Positions 9,352 through 18,849 are shown, numbered from the stretch's first letter. The stretch: DNA of 64,000 nt from Saprospiraceae bacterium (GCA_026982695.1 JALSGS010000034.1:186001-250000), one strand, 5' to 3'. Notes: a model not told the origin generated them from the sequence alone. A program made the numbers and translations.

Positions 9352-9834
9352 TTAGCTGGGATACCTTTTGAAATATTCATCTTCGAGTATAGAGTAGTGA
9401 TAGAGGCTGCGCCATCGTCCGTGTTGCCAGATGCTTTCTCTGCTGGTTCCTTCGCGTACCATACCCACCGATTCATACAAGGCGATAGCCGGAGTATTAT
9501 CAGTAAACACTTCTAGCCACAAGCGGTGCTTGTTTTGTACAATAAAGCAGTAATGCATGGCCCATTTGACTAAAAATTTGCCTATGCCCCGTCGTGGCCA
9601 TGCAGCTACTACGCGGCGCAACATCACGGCACGGTGGGGGGTGTCGAGCCCCTCTAAGATTAGGAAGCCGAGGGGTAAGCCAGACTCATCGATGGCTAAC
9701 GCGTGAAAGGCATGTGGGGCCTGAATGAGCAAGGCGTGTTGGTCGGCAGTAAAAGGACATATCCAAGACAAAGCCTTTTGTTCCATGGCTACGACTTGGG
9801 GTATCTGTTCTAGGGATGTAGCGCGTATCTTCAT
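9352..9834 (-). CDS. GNAT family N-acetyltransferase
   Basis: 160 residues with the GNAT fold: LGFLILEGLD (beta strand 4), the acetyl-CoA pyrophosphate-binding motif in RRVVAAWPRRGIGKFLVKWA and the closing NTPAIALYESVGMVREG. The layout resembles RimI-type protein or small-molecule acetyltransferases, but the acceptor cannot be inferred. The gene is 170 bases upstream of the thrS start and on the same strand, with its end pointing at the thrS promoter region. The ATG at 9834 is the only good start. Confidence 0.85.
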   Translation of the reverse strand: MKIRATSLEQIPQVVAMEQKALSWICPFTADQHALLIQAPHAFHALAIDESGLPLGFLILEGLDTPHRAVMLRRVVAAWPRRGIGKFLVKWAMHYCFIVQNKHRLWLEVFTDNTPAIALYESVGMVREGTSRESIWQHGRWRSLYHYSILEDEYFKRYPS

Positions 9835-9872
9835 AGAGTGAGATACAGGTAAGCATTATAAAGAAAGGGGCT

Positions 9873-10433
9873 TCAGCGGCTTTTATTTACGAAAGTTACT
9901 GAAATGCGCAGGATGTGAGGGCTTGATAGTGCCGTTTTTTGCTGGTTTTCGATGTAATATCCCGTATCGGGGTCGTATTTCATGTACACCGTGGCAGAAG
10001 AAACAAGCGAATTGGCTTGTTTTTTTATCTCGATGTAGTCGACTTGGCCTTGGTGAAAATACACGTTAAAGGTGCGGATTTTGAGCTTTTTGTCTTGGGC
10101 TTGGTAGTGTAGCGCTTTTAGGCTGCCGTCGGGGGCGAAGAGGCTATCCACGATATATTTTCCCCGCCAGGCGGGCTTGTTAATGTCGGCTTTTGCAAAA
10201 ATTTCGAGTTCATTGGCCCAGTCAAGTTGTTCCAACTCTTTAGTCTCCGTTTGGTCGTCCACTTGGACAGTTTTGACAAAGGGGCCCGGCAACTGTGCCA
10301 GCCGCGCTTGTTCTGCTTTAATGAATTGCCCCAGGCTGTAAGCAGTATGCACTACAGGTGCTTTAGCTTGATCGGTAGGTAGGCTACAGGTAGCCCAGCA
10401 AAGCAGCATGGCAAGTAAAAGCAGGTGTTTCAT
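9873..10433 (-). CDS. Hypothetical lipoprotein
   Basis: 186 residues. The signal sequence MKHLLLLAMLLCWATC ends in a lipobox (WATC), so it is predicted to be a lipoprotein exported by Sec and lipidated at C16. The mature part is polar, with alternating strands and no family I recognise. It contains a segment KLKIRTFNVYFHQGQVDYIEI and a later YMKYDPDTGYYIE that suggest a small beta-rich fold. It lies 22 bases downstream of gpmI and 38 bases upstream of the GNAT gene on the same strand, so it may be cotranscribed with both. Function is unknown. Confidence 0.7.
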   Translation of the reverse strand: MKHLLLLAMLLCWATCSLPTDQAKAPVVHTAYSLGQFIKAEQARLAQLPGPFVKTVQVDDQTETKELEQLDWANELEIFAKADINKPAWRGKYIVDSLFAPDGSLKALHYQAQDKKLKIRTFNVYFHQGQVDYIEIKKQANSLVSSATVYMKYDPDTGYYIENQQKTALSSPHILRISVTFVNKSR

Positions 10434-10455
10434 ACTGTTGTTTGGCAGCAGTGGA

Positions 10456-11982
10456 TCAGTCTAGGAGTATTTCACCGGTCATCTCTTGCGGAATAGGCAT
10501 ACTCATGATGTGGAGAATTGTCGGCGCAATATCACCGAGCTTGCCGTTGCGCAGGTGTTTTCCACGCGGGTGTGTACTGACGTAGATAATAGGTACGGGG
10601 TTCATCGTATGTGCAGTATTGGGCGTACCATCGTCGTTGATCATGTAATCCGCATTGCCGTGATCAGCTGTGACGATTAACTCGTAATCGAGCTGACGGG
10701 CTAGTGATGCGAGCTGGCCCAGCCCGGCATCTACAGTTTCAGCGGCTTTTATTGCAGCTTCAAATACTCCTGTATGCCCCACCATGTCTGTATTGGCATA
10801 GTTGAGCACGACCAGATCGGGCTGTTGTTCTCGGATGAAGTCTATGGCTGCTTGGGTGACTTGTGGTGCACTCATTTCGGGCTGGAGGTCGTAGGTAGCT
10901 ACTTTAGGCGAAGGAATGAGGATGCGATGTTCACTTTCAAATGGTTCTTCGCGTCCACCATTGAAAAAGAAGGTGACGTGTGGATATTTTTCCGTTTCGG
11001 CGATGCGCAGTTGTGTTTTGCCTTGCCGAGCGAAAACTTCACCCAATGTGTGGTTCAAGTTTTCCTTTTCAAAAAGGACGTGAATGTTTTTAAACTCATC
11101 ATCGTATCGCGTCATAGTGATGTAGTGGAGCTTGAGGGGATGCATATCGTACTTGGGCATGTCTTTTTGGGTGAGTACGGTGGTGAGCTGTCGTGGGCGG
11201 TCGGTGCGAAAGTTAAAAAAGATAACCACATCGCCATCAGCGAGCGTAACGCGGGGATTCCCATGTACGTCTACGCACACAATTGGCTTTAAAAATTCAT
11301 CGGTCTCATTGAGGGCATAGCGCTGAGCGATGGTTTGCACTGCATTTTGTGTAGGTTCGCCTTTTCCATGCACCAATAAATCATATGCCACTTTAGTGCG
11401 TGCCCATCGTTTATCGCGGTCCATGGCATAATAACGACCTATTACGGATGCCAACTGGACGGGGCCATGCTCCAGATGTTCGAGTAGTTGTTCGATGAAC
11501 TTTATGCCACTTTTCGGGTCGGTGTCGCGCCCATCAGTGAATGCATGTACATAGGCTCGGGGTACACCCGCTTGGCGAGCATAATCGGTTAGGGCTAACA
11601 AGTGATCGATATGGGAATGCACACCACCATCAGAGACGAGTCCTAGAAAGTGGAGTTTGCGCCCGGGATCTTTGGCCAACTCAAAGGCTTGTTGTAGTAC
11701 GGGGTTTTGCGCCAATGCACCTGATTGAATGGCCTTGTTGATGCGCATGAGTTCTTGGTATACGATGCGGCCTGCACCAATATTCATATGGCCCACTTCG
11801 GAGTTGCCCATTTGCCCTGCGGGCAATCCGACAGCTTCACCATGTGTGATTAGGGTAGCATGAGGAAAATTGGCCCAGAGATTGTCAAATACAGGAGTGT
11901 GAGCTTGTTTGATGGCATCGGCATCGGGCTTAGCACCTAAGCCCCAGCCGTCTAGGATGATGAGCATCACTTTTCTTTTCAT
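10456..11982 (-). CDS. gpmI: 2,3-bisphosphoglycerate-independent phosphoglycerate mutase
   Basis: 508 residues, the family length. It interconverts 3- and 2-phosphoglycerate in glycolysis and gluconeogenesis and needs two manganese ions. The opening VMLIILDGWGLG carries the first metal-binding aspartate, MGNSEVGHMNIGAGR holds the catalytic serine that is phosphorylated, TDGRDTDP is the substrate loop and VTADHGNAD supplies metal ligands near the C-terminus. The ATG at 11982 (MKRKVML) is preferred to an in-frame start at 12000. A CAAAAATA on the plus strand at 11989-11996 (TATTTTTG on the minus strand) sits only 7 bases before the ATG and would give a nearly leaderless transcript. Confidence 0.97.
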   Translation of the reverse strand: MKRKVMLIILDGWGLGAKPDADAIKQAHTPVFDNLWANFPHATLITHGEAVGLPAGQMGNSEVGHMNIGAGRIVYQELMRINKAIQSGALAQNPVLQQAFELAKDPGRKLHFLGLVSDGGVHSHIDHLLALTDYARQAGVPRAYVHAFTDGRDTDPKSGIKFIEQLLEHLEHGPVQLASVIGRYYAMDRDKRWARTKVAYDLLVHGKGEPTQNAVQTIAQRYALNETDEFLKPIVCVDVHGNPRVTLADGDVVIFFNFRTDRPRQLTTVLTQKDMPKYDMHPLKLHYITMTRYDDEFKNIHVLFEKENLNHTLGEVFARQGKTQLRIAETEKYPHVTFFFNGGREEPFESEHRILIPSPKVATYDLQPEMSAPQVTQAAIDFIREQQPDLVVLNYANTDMVGHTGVFEAAIKAAETVDAGLGQLASLARQLDYELIVTADHGNADYMINDDGTPNTAHTMNPVPIIYVSTHPRGKHLRNGKLGDIAPTILHIMSMPIPQEMTGEILLD

Positions 11983-12215
11983 AGCGCGCAAAAATAGCAC
12001 TATTGCTGCTTAGGCAGAGAGGTGGCGTGTTAGATCATGTCGATGATATTGCGAGATTTGTTGGTTACTAATTGTTTTTTGCGTCGTCTTATGAGCAAAC
12101 TGGCAATCGAACAATACATGCATTTTTTACTTGATATAAATTGTGAGCAATCATTATGTAGTGTGCTTCGTTAACGCGCATACCTAAAGGCCTTGATTTA
12201 TCAAAACCATTTATC

Positions 12216-12599
12216 ATGAAGAAGGTCATTTTGCTTTTATCCTTTTTGGGTATAGTAGTGTCCCTTGCAGGGCAAAGTGTAGAGACTATTACACGAGCTC
12301 TTAAAAGCGGTGACGCGAAAGCCCTGATACCTTACTTGGACAGCAATGTGGAAATCGCAGTACCGGGAAAGGAAGATATTTTGCCTAAAGACGAAGCTGT
12401 GGCTGTATTAGACAATTTTTTTTTAAAGAATCGTCCTCAGCATTTTAGTGAGATGCATCAGGGGCGTTCGAAAGGTCAGGATTCTAAGTACATCATTGGC
12501 AATTTGAATACGGCAAATGGTACTTTTAGGGTATACATTTACATGAAAAACCAAAATGGACAGTTTGCCATTCAAGAGCTGCGAATCGACAGAGAATGA
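12216..12599 (+). CDS. DUF4783 family secreted protein
   Basis: 127 residues. A signal peptide (MKKVILLLSFLGIVVSLAGQ) precedes a compact domain of the NTF2-like kind seen in DUF4783: SGDAKALIPYLDSNVEIAVPG, a middle VLDNFFLKNRP and a final FRVYIYMKN...IQELRIDRE. The family is widespread in Bacteroidota and has no established role; periplasmic or surface location is predicted. The gene stands alone, 233 bases from the divergent gpmI start, and faces the TIGR02757 gene tail to tail. The ATG at 12216 opens the signal peptide directly. Confidence 0.85.
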   Translation: MKKVILLLSFLGIVVSLAGQSVETITRALKSGDAKALIPYLDSNVEIAVPGKEDILPKDEAVAVLDNFFLKNRPQHFSEMHQGRSKGQDSKYIIGNLNTANGTFRVYIYMKNQNGQFAIQELRIDRE

Positions 12600-12720
12600 A
12601 TTGAGCAAGTGATACTGCTTGATCGAATGCTGCAGTGTAAAAGCTATGCTGGAGCGTTTTTTTGTAATGTATTTCAAGAGTGGCGACTTATTGCCATTTG
12701 GATGGATAATAGCGGTGCGT

Positions 12721-13518
12721 TCAGTATCTGGGCTTAAGGTCATTTTTCGATAGTACTCCTAGTCCGAACAAGGCAAAGTCGTATTTGGCGGGATCACTTG
12801 GGTCAAAGAGGCGCAATACCTCTGTCAGCTCGATTACTGCTTTCCAGTCGGGTTTAGGTCGTTGCAAGAGGCCCAATTGCTGTGCTACTCTATGTACATG
12901 CACGTCGAGGGGGATGAGCAGTTGGCTAGGACAGATATCTTTCCACAGACCGAAGTCTACACCTTTTTCAGCAGAGCGTACCATCCATCGCAGGAACATG
13001 TTGAGGCGTTTGCAAGATGAGCCAGATACGGGTGTAGGCATGTGTTTTTTGGTGCGTTTGGGTGCGTGGGGCAGGCTGAAAAAGAGTTTGTGAAAATTTG
13101 CCAAGGCGGGGCCTACATGGGGTGCATTATCAGGTAGGTGTGTGGTAAATGCGGGTTCTAAGGAGGGGTGTTGTCGGTACCACCATTGCAAGAATTCCAA
13201 AAAGTACATCAGATCTATGGGTTGAAACGTGCGATGTTTGAATTGCATCAAGGGCTTTTTATCACTTTCGTTGTGGTGTAGTATGAAGTCGTGTGGTGCG
13301 TCGTCCATCAGGTGGGCTAGTTGGAGGGCTTTGCGTACGATAACGGATCGTTGGCCCCAGGCGAGTACAGCGGCAAAGAGCGCCATGATTTCTATGTCTT
13401 GCTTTTTGCGAAAGCGATGTGGCACTTGAATGGGGTCCTGTTCGAGGAAAGCTGAGGTTTGAAATTGATCTACCCACAAATCCATTTGGCGTTTTAGCGC
13501 TTTCCATTGGCCATCCAT
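12721..13518 (-). CDS. TIGR02757 family protein
   Basis: 265 residues of the TIGR02757 (DUF2400) family, an all-helical protein of unknown function common in Bacteroidota and some other bacteria. The recognisable parts are IEIMALFAAVLAWGQRSVIVRKALQL, KHRTFQPIDLMYFLEFLQ, GSSCKRLNMFLRWMVR and the tail LIPLDVHVHRVAQQLGL...DPAKYDFALFGLGV. The HhH-GPD-like layout of that tail resembles DNA glycosylases, but no activity is established and I do not infer one. The ATG at 13518 gives the usual length. It is tail to tail with the DUF4783 gene. Confidence 0.88.
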   Translation of the reverse strand: MDGQWKALKRQMDLWVDQFQTSAFLEQDPIQVPHRFRKKQDIEIMALFAAVLAWGQRSVIVRKALQLAHLMDDAPHDFILHHNESDKKPLMQFKHRTFQPIDLMYFLEFLQWWYRQHPSLEPAFTTHLPDNAPHVGPALANFHKLFFSLPHAPKRTKKHMPTPVSGSSCKRLNMFLRWMVRSAEKGVDFGLWKDICPSQLLIPLDVHVHRVAQQLGLLQRPKPDWKAVIELTEVLRLFDPSDPAKYDFALFGLGVLSKNDLKPRY

Positions 13519-13681
13519 AGGCTTTATGTTAAAGGGGAAATAATATTGGTAGTTTGTAGTTATGGGGAATACTACTTACAGAACTGCTACCTTTGTCAGC
13601 CAATTGCAAGCACTATGATCGCCACATTGACCTATACCCTTTTGCTCGCCTTTTTGTTGTTTGTTCGAAAAGCATTGAAAT

Positions 13682-14467
13682 TCAGAAAGCAAGGGGGGTA
13701 GTTTCCTGCTTGCATTTGGGTTTGTGCAGTTGATACATTTTGAAGTGAGCCAACCCTAATCGTTGCAATAAGTGCATGAAAGAGACGCGCAGTACGCCTA
13801 AGCCGTAACGCACACTGCGTCGGAAGTTGATTGAGGATGCTTCTTTAAAGTACTTTGTCGGGCAGGTGACTTCTGCAATGTCAAAGCCTGCGTAGATAAT
13901 TTGCGAGAGCATTTCATTGTCGAATACAAAGTCGTCAGAGTTGGCTTCGAAGTTGATTGTTTCAAGGACTTGCCGCGAAAAGGCGCGATATCCCGTGTGA
14001 TATTCAGAAAGCTTGTAGTTGACCAGCAGGTTTTGCACAAAGGTGAGCAATCGGTTGGCGATGTACTTATACAGTGGCATGCCACCTTTTAGTGCTCCTT
14101 TTCCCAAGATGCGGGATCCCAAGACAACGGGGTATAGATCTTGTGCGATGATGTTGACCATCGATGGGATGAGCTTAGGAGTGTATTGGTAGTCAGGGTG
14201 CAGCATGATGACGATGTCGGCATCGAGTTGGAGTGCTTTTTTGTAAAGCGATTTTTGGTTGCCTCCATATCCTTTATTTTGTTCATGTCGGATCACATGT
14301 GGAATGCCGATGTGTCGTGCCAATTCGGAGGTATTGTCTGCGCTGGCGTCGTCGCAAAGGATCACATCATCTACAATATCAAATGGGATTTCTCGGTATG
14401 TTTTTTCCAGCGTCTGAGCAGCGTTATAGGCAGGTAGTACGACTACTACTTTCTTACCATTGAACAT
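13682..14467 (-). CDS. Family 2 glycosyltransferase (dolichyl-phosphate mannosyltransferase-like)
   Basis: 261 residues. A GT-A fold is visible: VVVVLPAYNAAQTLEKTYREIP opens the nucleotide-binding part, DDVILCDDASADNT and the ADIVIMLHPDYQYTP segment carry the acidic metal and sugar-nucleotide residues, followed by GSRILGKGALKGGMP and the YHTGYRAFSRQVLE acceptor-side helix. The C-terminus lacks the two membrane segments of some relatives, so it is probably a peripheral enzyme working on a polyprenyl phosphate or another lipid acceptor. It starts 25 bases from the end of the M3 peptidase gene, on the same strand. The donor and acceptor are unknown. Confidence 0.88.
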   Translation of the reverse strand: MFNGKKVVVVLPAYNAAQTLEKTYREIPFDIVDDVILCDDASADNTSELARHIGIPHVIRHEQNKGYGGNQKSLYKKALQLDADIVIMLHPDYQYTPKLIPSMVNIIAQDLYPVVLGSRILGKGALKGGMPLYKYIANRLLTFVQNLLVNYKLSEYHTGYRAFSRQVLETINFEANSDDFVFDNEMLSQIIYAGFDIAEVTCPTKYFKEASSINFRRSVRYGLGVLRVSFMHLLQRLGLAHFKMYQLHKPKCKQETTPLAF

Positions 14468-14492
14468 AGTGCATTGTTTTTTGTCGTAAAAG

Positions 14493-16211
14493 TTAGCTTA
14501 ACCGGGTTAGCTCTTCGCCAATAAAATCGGCTAATTCCTCAACATAGGCTTCAGAAAAGTCGAACCGGATACCAGCAGCGGCATATACTTCAGGTATGGG
14601 CTGGGTATAGCCCAGCTCGAGGGCTTGGATGTATTGGGAGAGTGCCTTTTGTGGGTTTTGCCGATAGTTTTTCCAAATAGCTATAGCACCCAGTTGAGCC
14701 ATGCCGTATTCGATATAATAGAAGGGCACTTCAAAGATATGCAATTGCCTAAGCCATAGGCGAGCTGTAGCATTTTCCAAGCCAGTACGATCTACTTGAG
14801 GTGAGGCAAATTCTTCAAAGATTTTCATCCAGGCTGCTTGCCGTTCTTGATGGTTGTGCTGGGGGTGCGTGTATATCCAATGCTGAAACTTATCTACAGT
14901 AGCGATCCAGAGCAAGCCATTAAGCACCGACTCGAGATGCTCGCGTTGGGCGCGTCGCAAAGAGGCGGCATCTTGGAAAAACTCGTCCCAGTAGTCCATG
15001 CTCAACAACTCCATTGTCATAGAAGCCAATTCAGCTATTTCAGAAGGTAGCTCTTTAGCCGTAAGCAATCGATAATGACGTGTGAGAAAAGAGTGCACGG
15101 CATGCCCTGTTTCGTGCATCAAAGTGCGCAGATCGCTCAAGGTGCCTACAGCATTCATGAAGATAAAGGGTACGCCCGTAACGTGTAGAGGCATGTTATA
15201 GCCTCCCGGCCGCTTAGCAGGCCTAGATTCTAAATCGAGGTGCCCCATGTCTTTCATGGTACGGAGGCTTTCGCCAAAAAGTGGGTGTAGGCGTTGGAGG
15301 GCACGTATGCCTTTTGCAACCAACTCGTCTACATGCTGAAAGGGACGTAGTGGTGCTTCTCCCAAGGGGTCTACGGATAAATCCCATGGGCGTAGGTGGT
15401 CCAGGCCGAGTTTTTTCTTCTTCAGCAGGTGGAGTTGTGCGACCAGCGGCTTAATATGGCGTGCAATGGCTTGGTGAAAGCGCATGCAGTCTTTTGGAGT
15501 ATAGTCCAAGCGGCCCAAAGCACGATGCTTGTAGTCTCGGTAATTATCAAAGCCGGCATTTAGTGCTTGTTGATGGCGTAGCGTTATTAACTCGTCGAAA
15601 AGAGCTTGTAGTGCAGGTTCGTCTTGTGCAATACGCTCTTGAATGGTATGATATATCTCCTCTCGTTTGTTACGGTTAGGATCCTGCAATAGTTTTCCAG
15701 CTTGCTGCAGGGTGAGCGTTTTGCCTTCAATTTGCATTGTCATGCGGCCAAATATCTGGCCGTGTTGTCGGGCTTTGACTTGCTCTTGAGTGCGGAGTGG
15801 AATGTTTTGCTCGCAGAACAGTTCCAATTCATTGCATACTTGCCGGAGGTATATGCCGTAGATCTCAGGATCGAGCTGGTTGCAGAAGGGGCTTTGAATC
15901 AGCTTGTTGTGTAGTTGGTTGATGGCTTTACTAATGTGGGGCATGAGTTGCTGCACGCCGTATTGATAATGCTCGGCGGCTCGTTTGTCTTCTGTGTTAA
16001 TGCTCATGCGTATGTATCGCCATGCGAAGTCTTCGTCAAGGGTTGCCATCAATTCGTTTAAGTCGTCGATCCATCGTTCAAAGGCTTGACGGCTGTCAAT
16101 GGTGCGGTTTTGAAGCTCTTGAAACCAGGGTTTTAGCTTTGACCAGTCAGAAATGTGCCATTCATCAGGTAAAAACTGTCGGTTAATGGGTTTTGGGAAG
16201 GCTATGTACAT
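14493..16211 (-). CDS. M3 family oligoendopeptidase
   Basis: 572 residues of the thimet-oligopeptidase-like zinc peptidases. The zinc motif HETGH is in DLRTLMHETGHAVHSFL, and the third ligand glutamate follows in the helix EIAELASMTMELLSMD. The preceding GGYNMPLHVTGVPFIFMN strand and the C-terminal YYIEYGMAQLGAIAIW helix are typical of the family. It degrades short peptides, usually in the cytosol; no signal peptide is seen. The frame is open far upstream to 16544, but that part is low-complexity shadow sequence overlapping the DUF5606 gene, and the ATG at 16211 (MYIAFPKPINRQFLP) is the real start. It follows the DUF5606 gene by 34 bases on the same strand. Confidence 0.93.
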   Translation of the reverse strand: MYIAFPKPINRQFLPDEWHISDWSKLKPWFQELQNRTIDSRQAFERWIDDLNELMATLDEDFAWRYIRMSINTEDKRAAEHYQYGVQQLMPHISKAINQLHNKLIQSPFCNQLDPEIYGIYLRQVCNELELFCEQNIPLRTQEQVKARQHGQIFGRMTMQIEGKTLTLQQAGKLLQDPNRNKREEIYHTIQERIAQDEPALQALFDELITLRHQQALNAGFDNYRDYKHRALGRLDYTPKDCMRFHQAIARHIKPLVAQLHLLKKKKLGLDHLRPWDLSVDPLGEAPLRPFQHVDELVAKGIRALQRLHPLFGESLRTMKDMGHLDLESRPAKRPGGYNMPLHVTGVPFIFMNAVGTLSDLRTLMHETGHAVHSFLTRHYRLLTAKELPSEIAELASMTMELLSMDYWDEFFQDAASLRRAQREHLESVLNGLLWIATVDKFQHWIYTHPQHNHQERQAAWMKIFEEFASPQVDRTGLENATARLWLRQLHIFEVPFYYIEYGMAQLGAIAIWKNYRQNPQKALSQYIQALELGYTQPIPEVYAAAGIRFDFSEAYVEELADFIGEELTRLS

Positions 16212-16245
16212 AGTGCTGTGGGTTTTGTGGGGTGTGAAAAGTCTG

Positions 16246-16662
16246 TTATTCTTCTTCCTCAGCTTTGGGAGTAGGTATGAGATTATGGGTGTTGAGGATG
16301 AGGTACCATTTGATGATTTTTTTGATGTCACCATTGTATACCCGGCTACGATCGTGATTGGGTAGCACTTGTGCGAACCATTTGCGCAGGGTTTCAGCGG
16401 GTTCGTTTGTACTGGGAACAGGCGCTTGTTTTTCGAGTGTTTTGATGCGCTGTACGACTTCTTTAAAGGGCACTGAGTCGCCATCATCAGTAAAGATGGC
16501 AATGGACTCCAAAGGGGTAAATTGGTGTTTGCGTGCGGGGGCAAAGGTTCGCTTGCCTGTTTCGATGTTGGCTACGATTAAGCCATTGGATTTATTAGAG
16601 ATCATTTGATATAGGCCGGGCATGCCACTCACTGCTACCAGTTTGCTCCATTCTATTTCCAT
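16246..16662 (-). CDS. DUF5606 domain protein
   Basis: 138 residues. The N-terminal half (LVAVSGMPGLYQMISNKSNGLIV, then KRTFAPARKHQFTPLESIAIFT) is the signature of DUF5606, a small conserved Bacteroidota protein of unknown function. The C-terminal part holds a short hinge of Pro and Glu, a helix pair and an acidic tail. The ATG at 16662 fits the family start MEIEWSKLVAV. It sits upstream of the M3 peptidase gene and 102 bases downstream of... the divergent-free gap before the E1 gene end at 16765, so it is probably the first gene of a two-gene unit with the peptidase. Confidence 0.88.
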   Translation of the reverse strand: MEIEWSKLVAVSGMPGLYQMISNKSNGLIVANIETGKRTFAPARKHQFTPLESIAIFTDDGDSVPFKEVVQRIKTLEKQAPVPSTNEPAETLRKWFAQVLPNHDRSRVYNGDIKKIIKWYLILNTHNLIPTPKAEEEE

Positions 16663-16764
16663 ATTGTGTGTGTCTTTTTTTAATTTTTAAGTGAATTCAA
16701 AAATGGCTGCAAAGCTATTACTCTAACTAATAGTGTAAGGTATTCTTTACTTGGAGAAGAGGGG

Positions 16765-18765
16765 CTACCATTGCAGCAATTGTTCGAGTTTTTTCTGTAG
16801 GCGATTTTTGGGAAGAAACAGTTGTTCCAATTGGGGGGCGAAAGGCACGGGGGCATCCAGGCTAGCTAAGCGCATTACAGGTGCGTCGAGCCAATTGAAG
16901 CAGGCTTCTGTGATGCGTGCAGCAATTTCAGCACCAAAGCCTGCAGTGAGCGTGTCTTCGTGGAGTACGAGCACCTTATTCGTTTTGCGCACCGATTCGA
17001 AAATGGTTTTTGTATCAAGCGGTATAAGTGTGCGCAGGTCGATGACTTCGATATCGGCCCCTATTGCTTCCACTACTTGCATGGCCCAGTGTACGCCCAT
17101 CCCATAGGTGATGATAGAAGCTTCAGTACCTGGGCGTGCTACGCGTGCTTGGCCAAAAGGCAGCGTGTAGTGTCCTTCAGGTACTTGGCTCGATATGCTT
17201 CGATACAGGGCTTTGTGTTCGAAAAACATTACAGGGTTGGGATCTTCGAATGCCATAAGCAGCAGTCCTTTGGCATCCTCAGGTGTAGCTGGATATACTA
17301 CTTTTAAGCCGGGCGTGTGGGCAAACCAAGCTTCATTGCTTTGCGAGTGAAATGGTCCTGCACCTACACCGGCACCTGTAGGCATGCGCACGACAACGTC
17401 GGCAATAGCGCCCCATCGGTAGTGGATTTTGGCTAAGTTGTTCACTATTTGATTGAACGCACAGGTAACGAAATCGGCAAACTGCATTTCCACCATCGAC
17501 TTGTAGCCCTTAAACGATAGGCCTAAGGCAGCACCCACGATGGCACTTTCGCATAGGGGAGTATTGCGCACGCGCTCTTTGCCAAAGAGGTCGATGAAGC
17601 CTTGAGTGACTTTGAACACGCCACCGTATTCGGCAATGTCTTGTCCCATTAGGATGAGGTTGGGATGCCGCTCCATAGCGATGCGTAGGCCGTCAGAGAT
17701 GGCGTCCACAAAGCGCATTTTTTGGGTAGCACCTTGGGGTGGTGTACTCACAGGTGTTTCAGGTACATAGACGTCGGCCAATTCCTGCTCTTCAGTGGAT
17801 TGGATGGGTGGCGCTTGTCGGGCTTGTTCCCATGCTTCGTTGATCTCTTCTTTGATATGTGCTTCTATCTGCGCAATTTCTTCTTCGGAAAAGACGCCTT
17901 CGCTGAGCAAGAAAGCGCGGTAATTGTCAATAGGATCGCGTTTGCTCCATTCGTCGAATAGGGTTTGGGGCACGTACTTGGTACCAGAAGCTTCTTCATG
18001 GCCACGCATGCGGAAAGTGCGCGCTTCAATGAGCCAGGGTTGCGGGTTCTGTCGCATTTCATGTGCGATCCCTTTTATGGTGTGATATACCTCCAGGATG
18101 TTATTGCCATCAATGATGCGTGCCGGCATGCCGTACCCAATGGCTCGGTCGGCCAAATTAGTACAGCGATATTGCTCGGATACGGGCGTAGAGAGGCCAT
18201 AGCCATTGTTTTCAATTAGAAAAATTACGGGCAACTGCCATACAGAGGCCACATTGAGCGCTTCGTGAAACTCACCTTCGCTAGTGCCTCCCTCACCTGT
18301 GAAGGCCAGTGTTACTTTTTGCTCGCCCGAAAGCTTATGGGCCAGGGCTACACCATCGGCCAACGACAATTGAGGGCCCAAATGCGAGATCATACCCACG
18401 ATGTGGTGAGCCAGTGTGCCAAAGTGAAAAGAGCGATCGCGACCTTTTGTGAAGCCATCTGCCTTGCCTTGCCACTGACAGAAGAGGCGATATAGGGGGA
18501 CATTGCGCGTGGTGAATACCCCCAGGTTGCGATGCATCGTAAAGATGATTTCATCAGACTGTAACGCAGCAGCAGCACCTACTGAAATGGCTTCTTGGCC
18601 AACGCCTGAAAACCACTTGCTCACCTGGCCTTGGCGCAACAGTAAGAGCATTTTCTGCTCGATGAGGCGTGGTTTGACTAAGTGGCGGTACAACTGGCGC
18701 AACTGCTCATCGCTGAGTTCTCTTCTGTCGAAGGTAATGGATGGTGGGATTATGGTAGTTGCCAT
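16765..18765 (-). CDS. Fused 2-oxoacid dehydrogenase E1 component (alpha and beta)
   Basis: 666 residues that join the E1 alpha (about 1-320) and E1 beta (about 340-666) chains of a thiamine-diphosphate 2-oxoacid dehydrogenase. The thiamine-binding segment GEGGTSEGEFHEALN...ENNGYGLSTP and the RGHEEASG phosphorylation-loop equivalent are in the first half; MGQDIAEYGGVFKVTQG, the E1 beta opening, is in the second half, with GAAAFGLSFKG-type and ALYRS strands after it. It decarboxylates a 2-oxoacid and transfers the acyl group to a lipoyl E2 protein. The layout is like the branched-chain or pyruvate type, and the substrate cannot be fixed. The ATG at 18765 follows a promoter at 18817-18849 and excludes a weaker upstream start. 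E2 is not in this window. Confidence 0.92.
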   Translation of the reverse strand: MATTIIPPSITFDRRELSDEQLRQLYRHLVKPRLIEQKMLLLLRQGQVSKWFSGVGQEAISVGAAAALQSDEIIFTMHRNLGVFTTRNVPLYRLFCQWQGKADGFTKGRDRSFHFGTLAHHIVGMISHLGPQLSLADGVALAHKLSGEQKVTLAFTGEGGTSEGEFHEALNVASVWQLPVIFLIENNGYGLSTPVSEQYRCTNLADRAIGYGMPARIIDGNNILEVYHTIKGIAHEMRQNPQPWLIEARTFRMRGHEEASGTKYVPQTLFDEWSKRDPIDNYRAFLLSEGVFSEEEIAQIEAHIKEEINEAWEQARQAPPIQSTEEQELADVYVPETPVSTPPQGATQKMRFVDAISDGLRIAMERHPNLILMGQDIAEYGGVFKVTQGFIDLFGKERVRNTPLCESAIVGAALGLSFKGYKSMVEMQFADFVTCAFNQIVNNLAKIHYRWGAIADVVVRMPTGAGVGAGPFHSQSNEAWFAHTPGLKVVYPATPEDAKGLLLMAFEDPNPVMFFEHKALYRSISSQVPEGHYTLPFGQARVARPGTEASIITYGMGVHWAMQVVEAIGADIEVIDLRTLIPLDTKTIFESVRKTNKVLVLHEDTLTAGFGAEIAARITEACFNWLDAPVMRLASLDAPVPFAPQLEQLFLPKNRLQKKLEQLLQW

Positions 18766-18816
18766 ATGGCTTGATGTTATTTTGCTTGAGCGTAATAGTG
18801 GTAAAAGTTGTGGATG

Positions 18817-18849
18817 CAAAGGTACATTAAGCCCAATGGGTGCAGCAAA
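18817..18849 (-). promoter_or_regulatory. Promoter for the E1 2-oxoacid dehydrogenase gene
   Basis: On the minus strand TACCTTTG (18824-18817) fits TAnnTTTG, with TTTG (18849-18846) 21 bases upstream. It ends 51 bases before the start codon. The same 21-base spacing recurs before recA and the ArsC-like gene, which supports it. Confidence 0.65.

Noticed and set aside
13507-13701. 64-residue open frame with a hydrophobic C-terminal part
   Set aside because: Begins inside the TIGR02757 gene on the other strand and ends in the glycosyltransferase gene; no family match or start signal, so it is probably chance.
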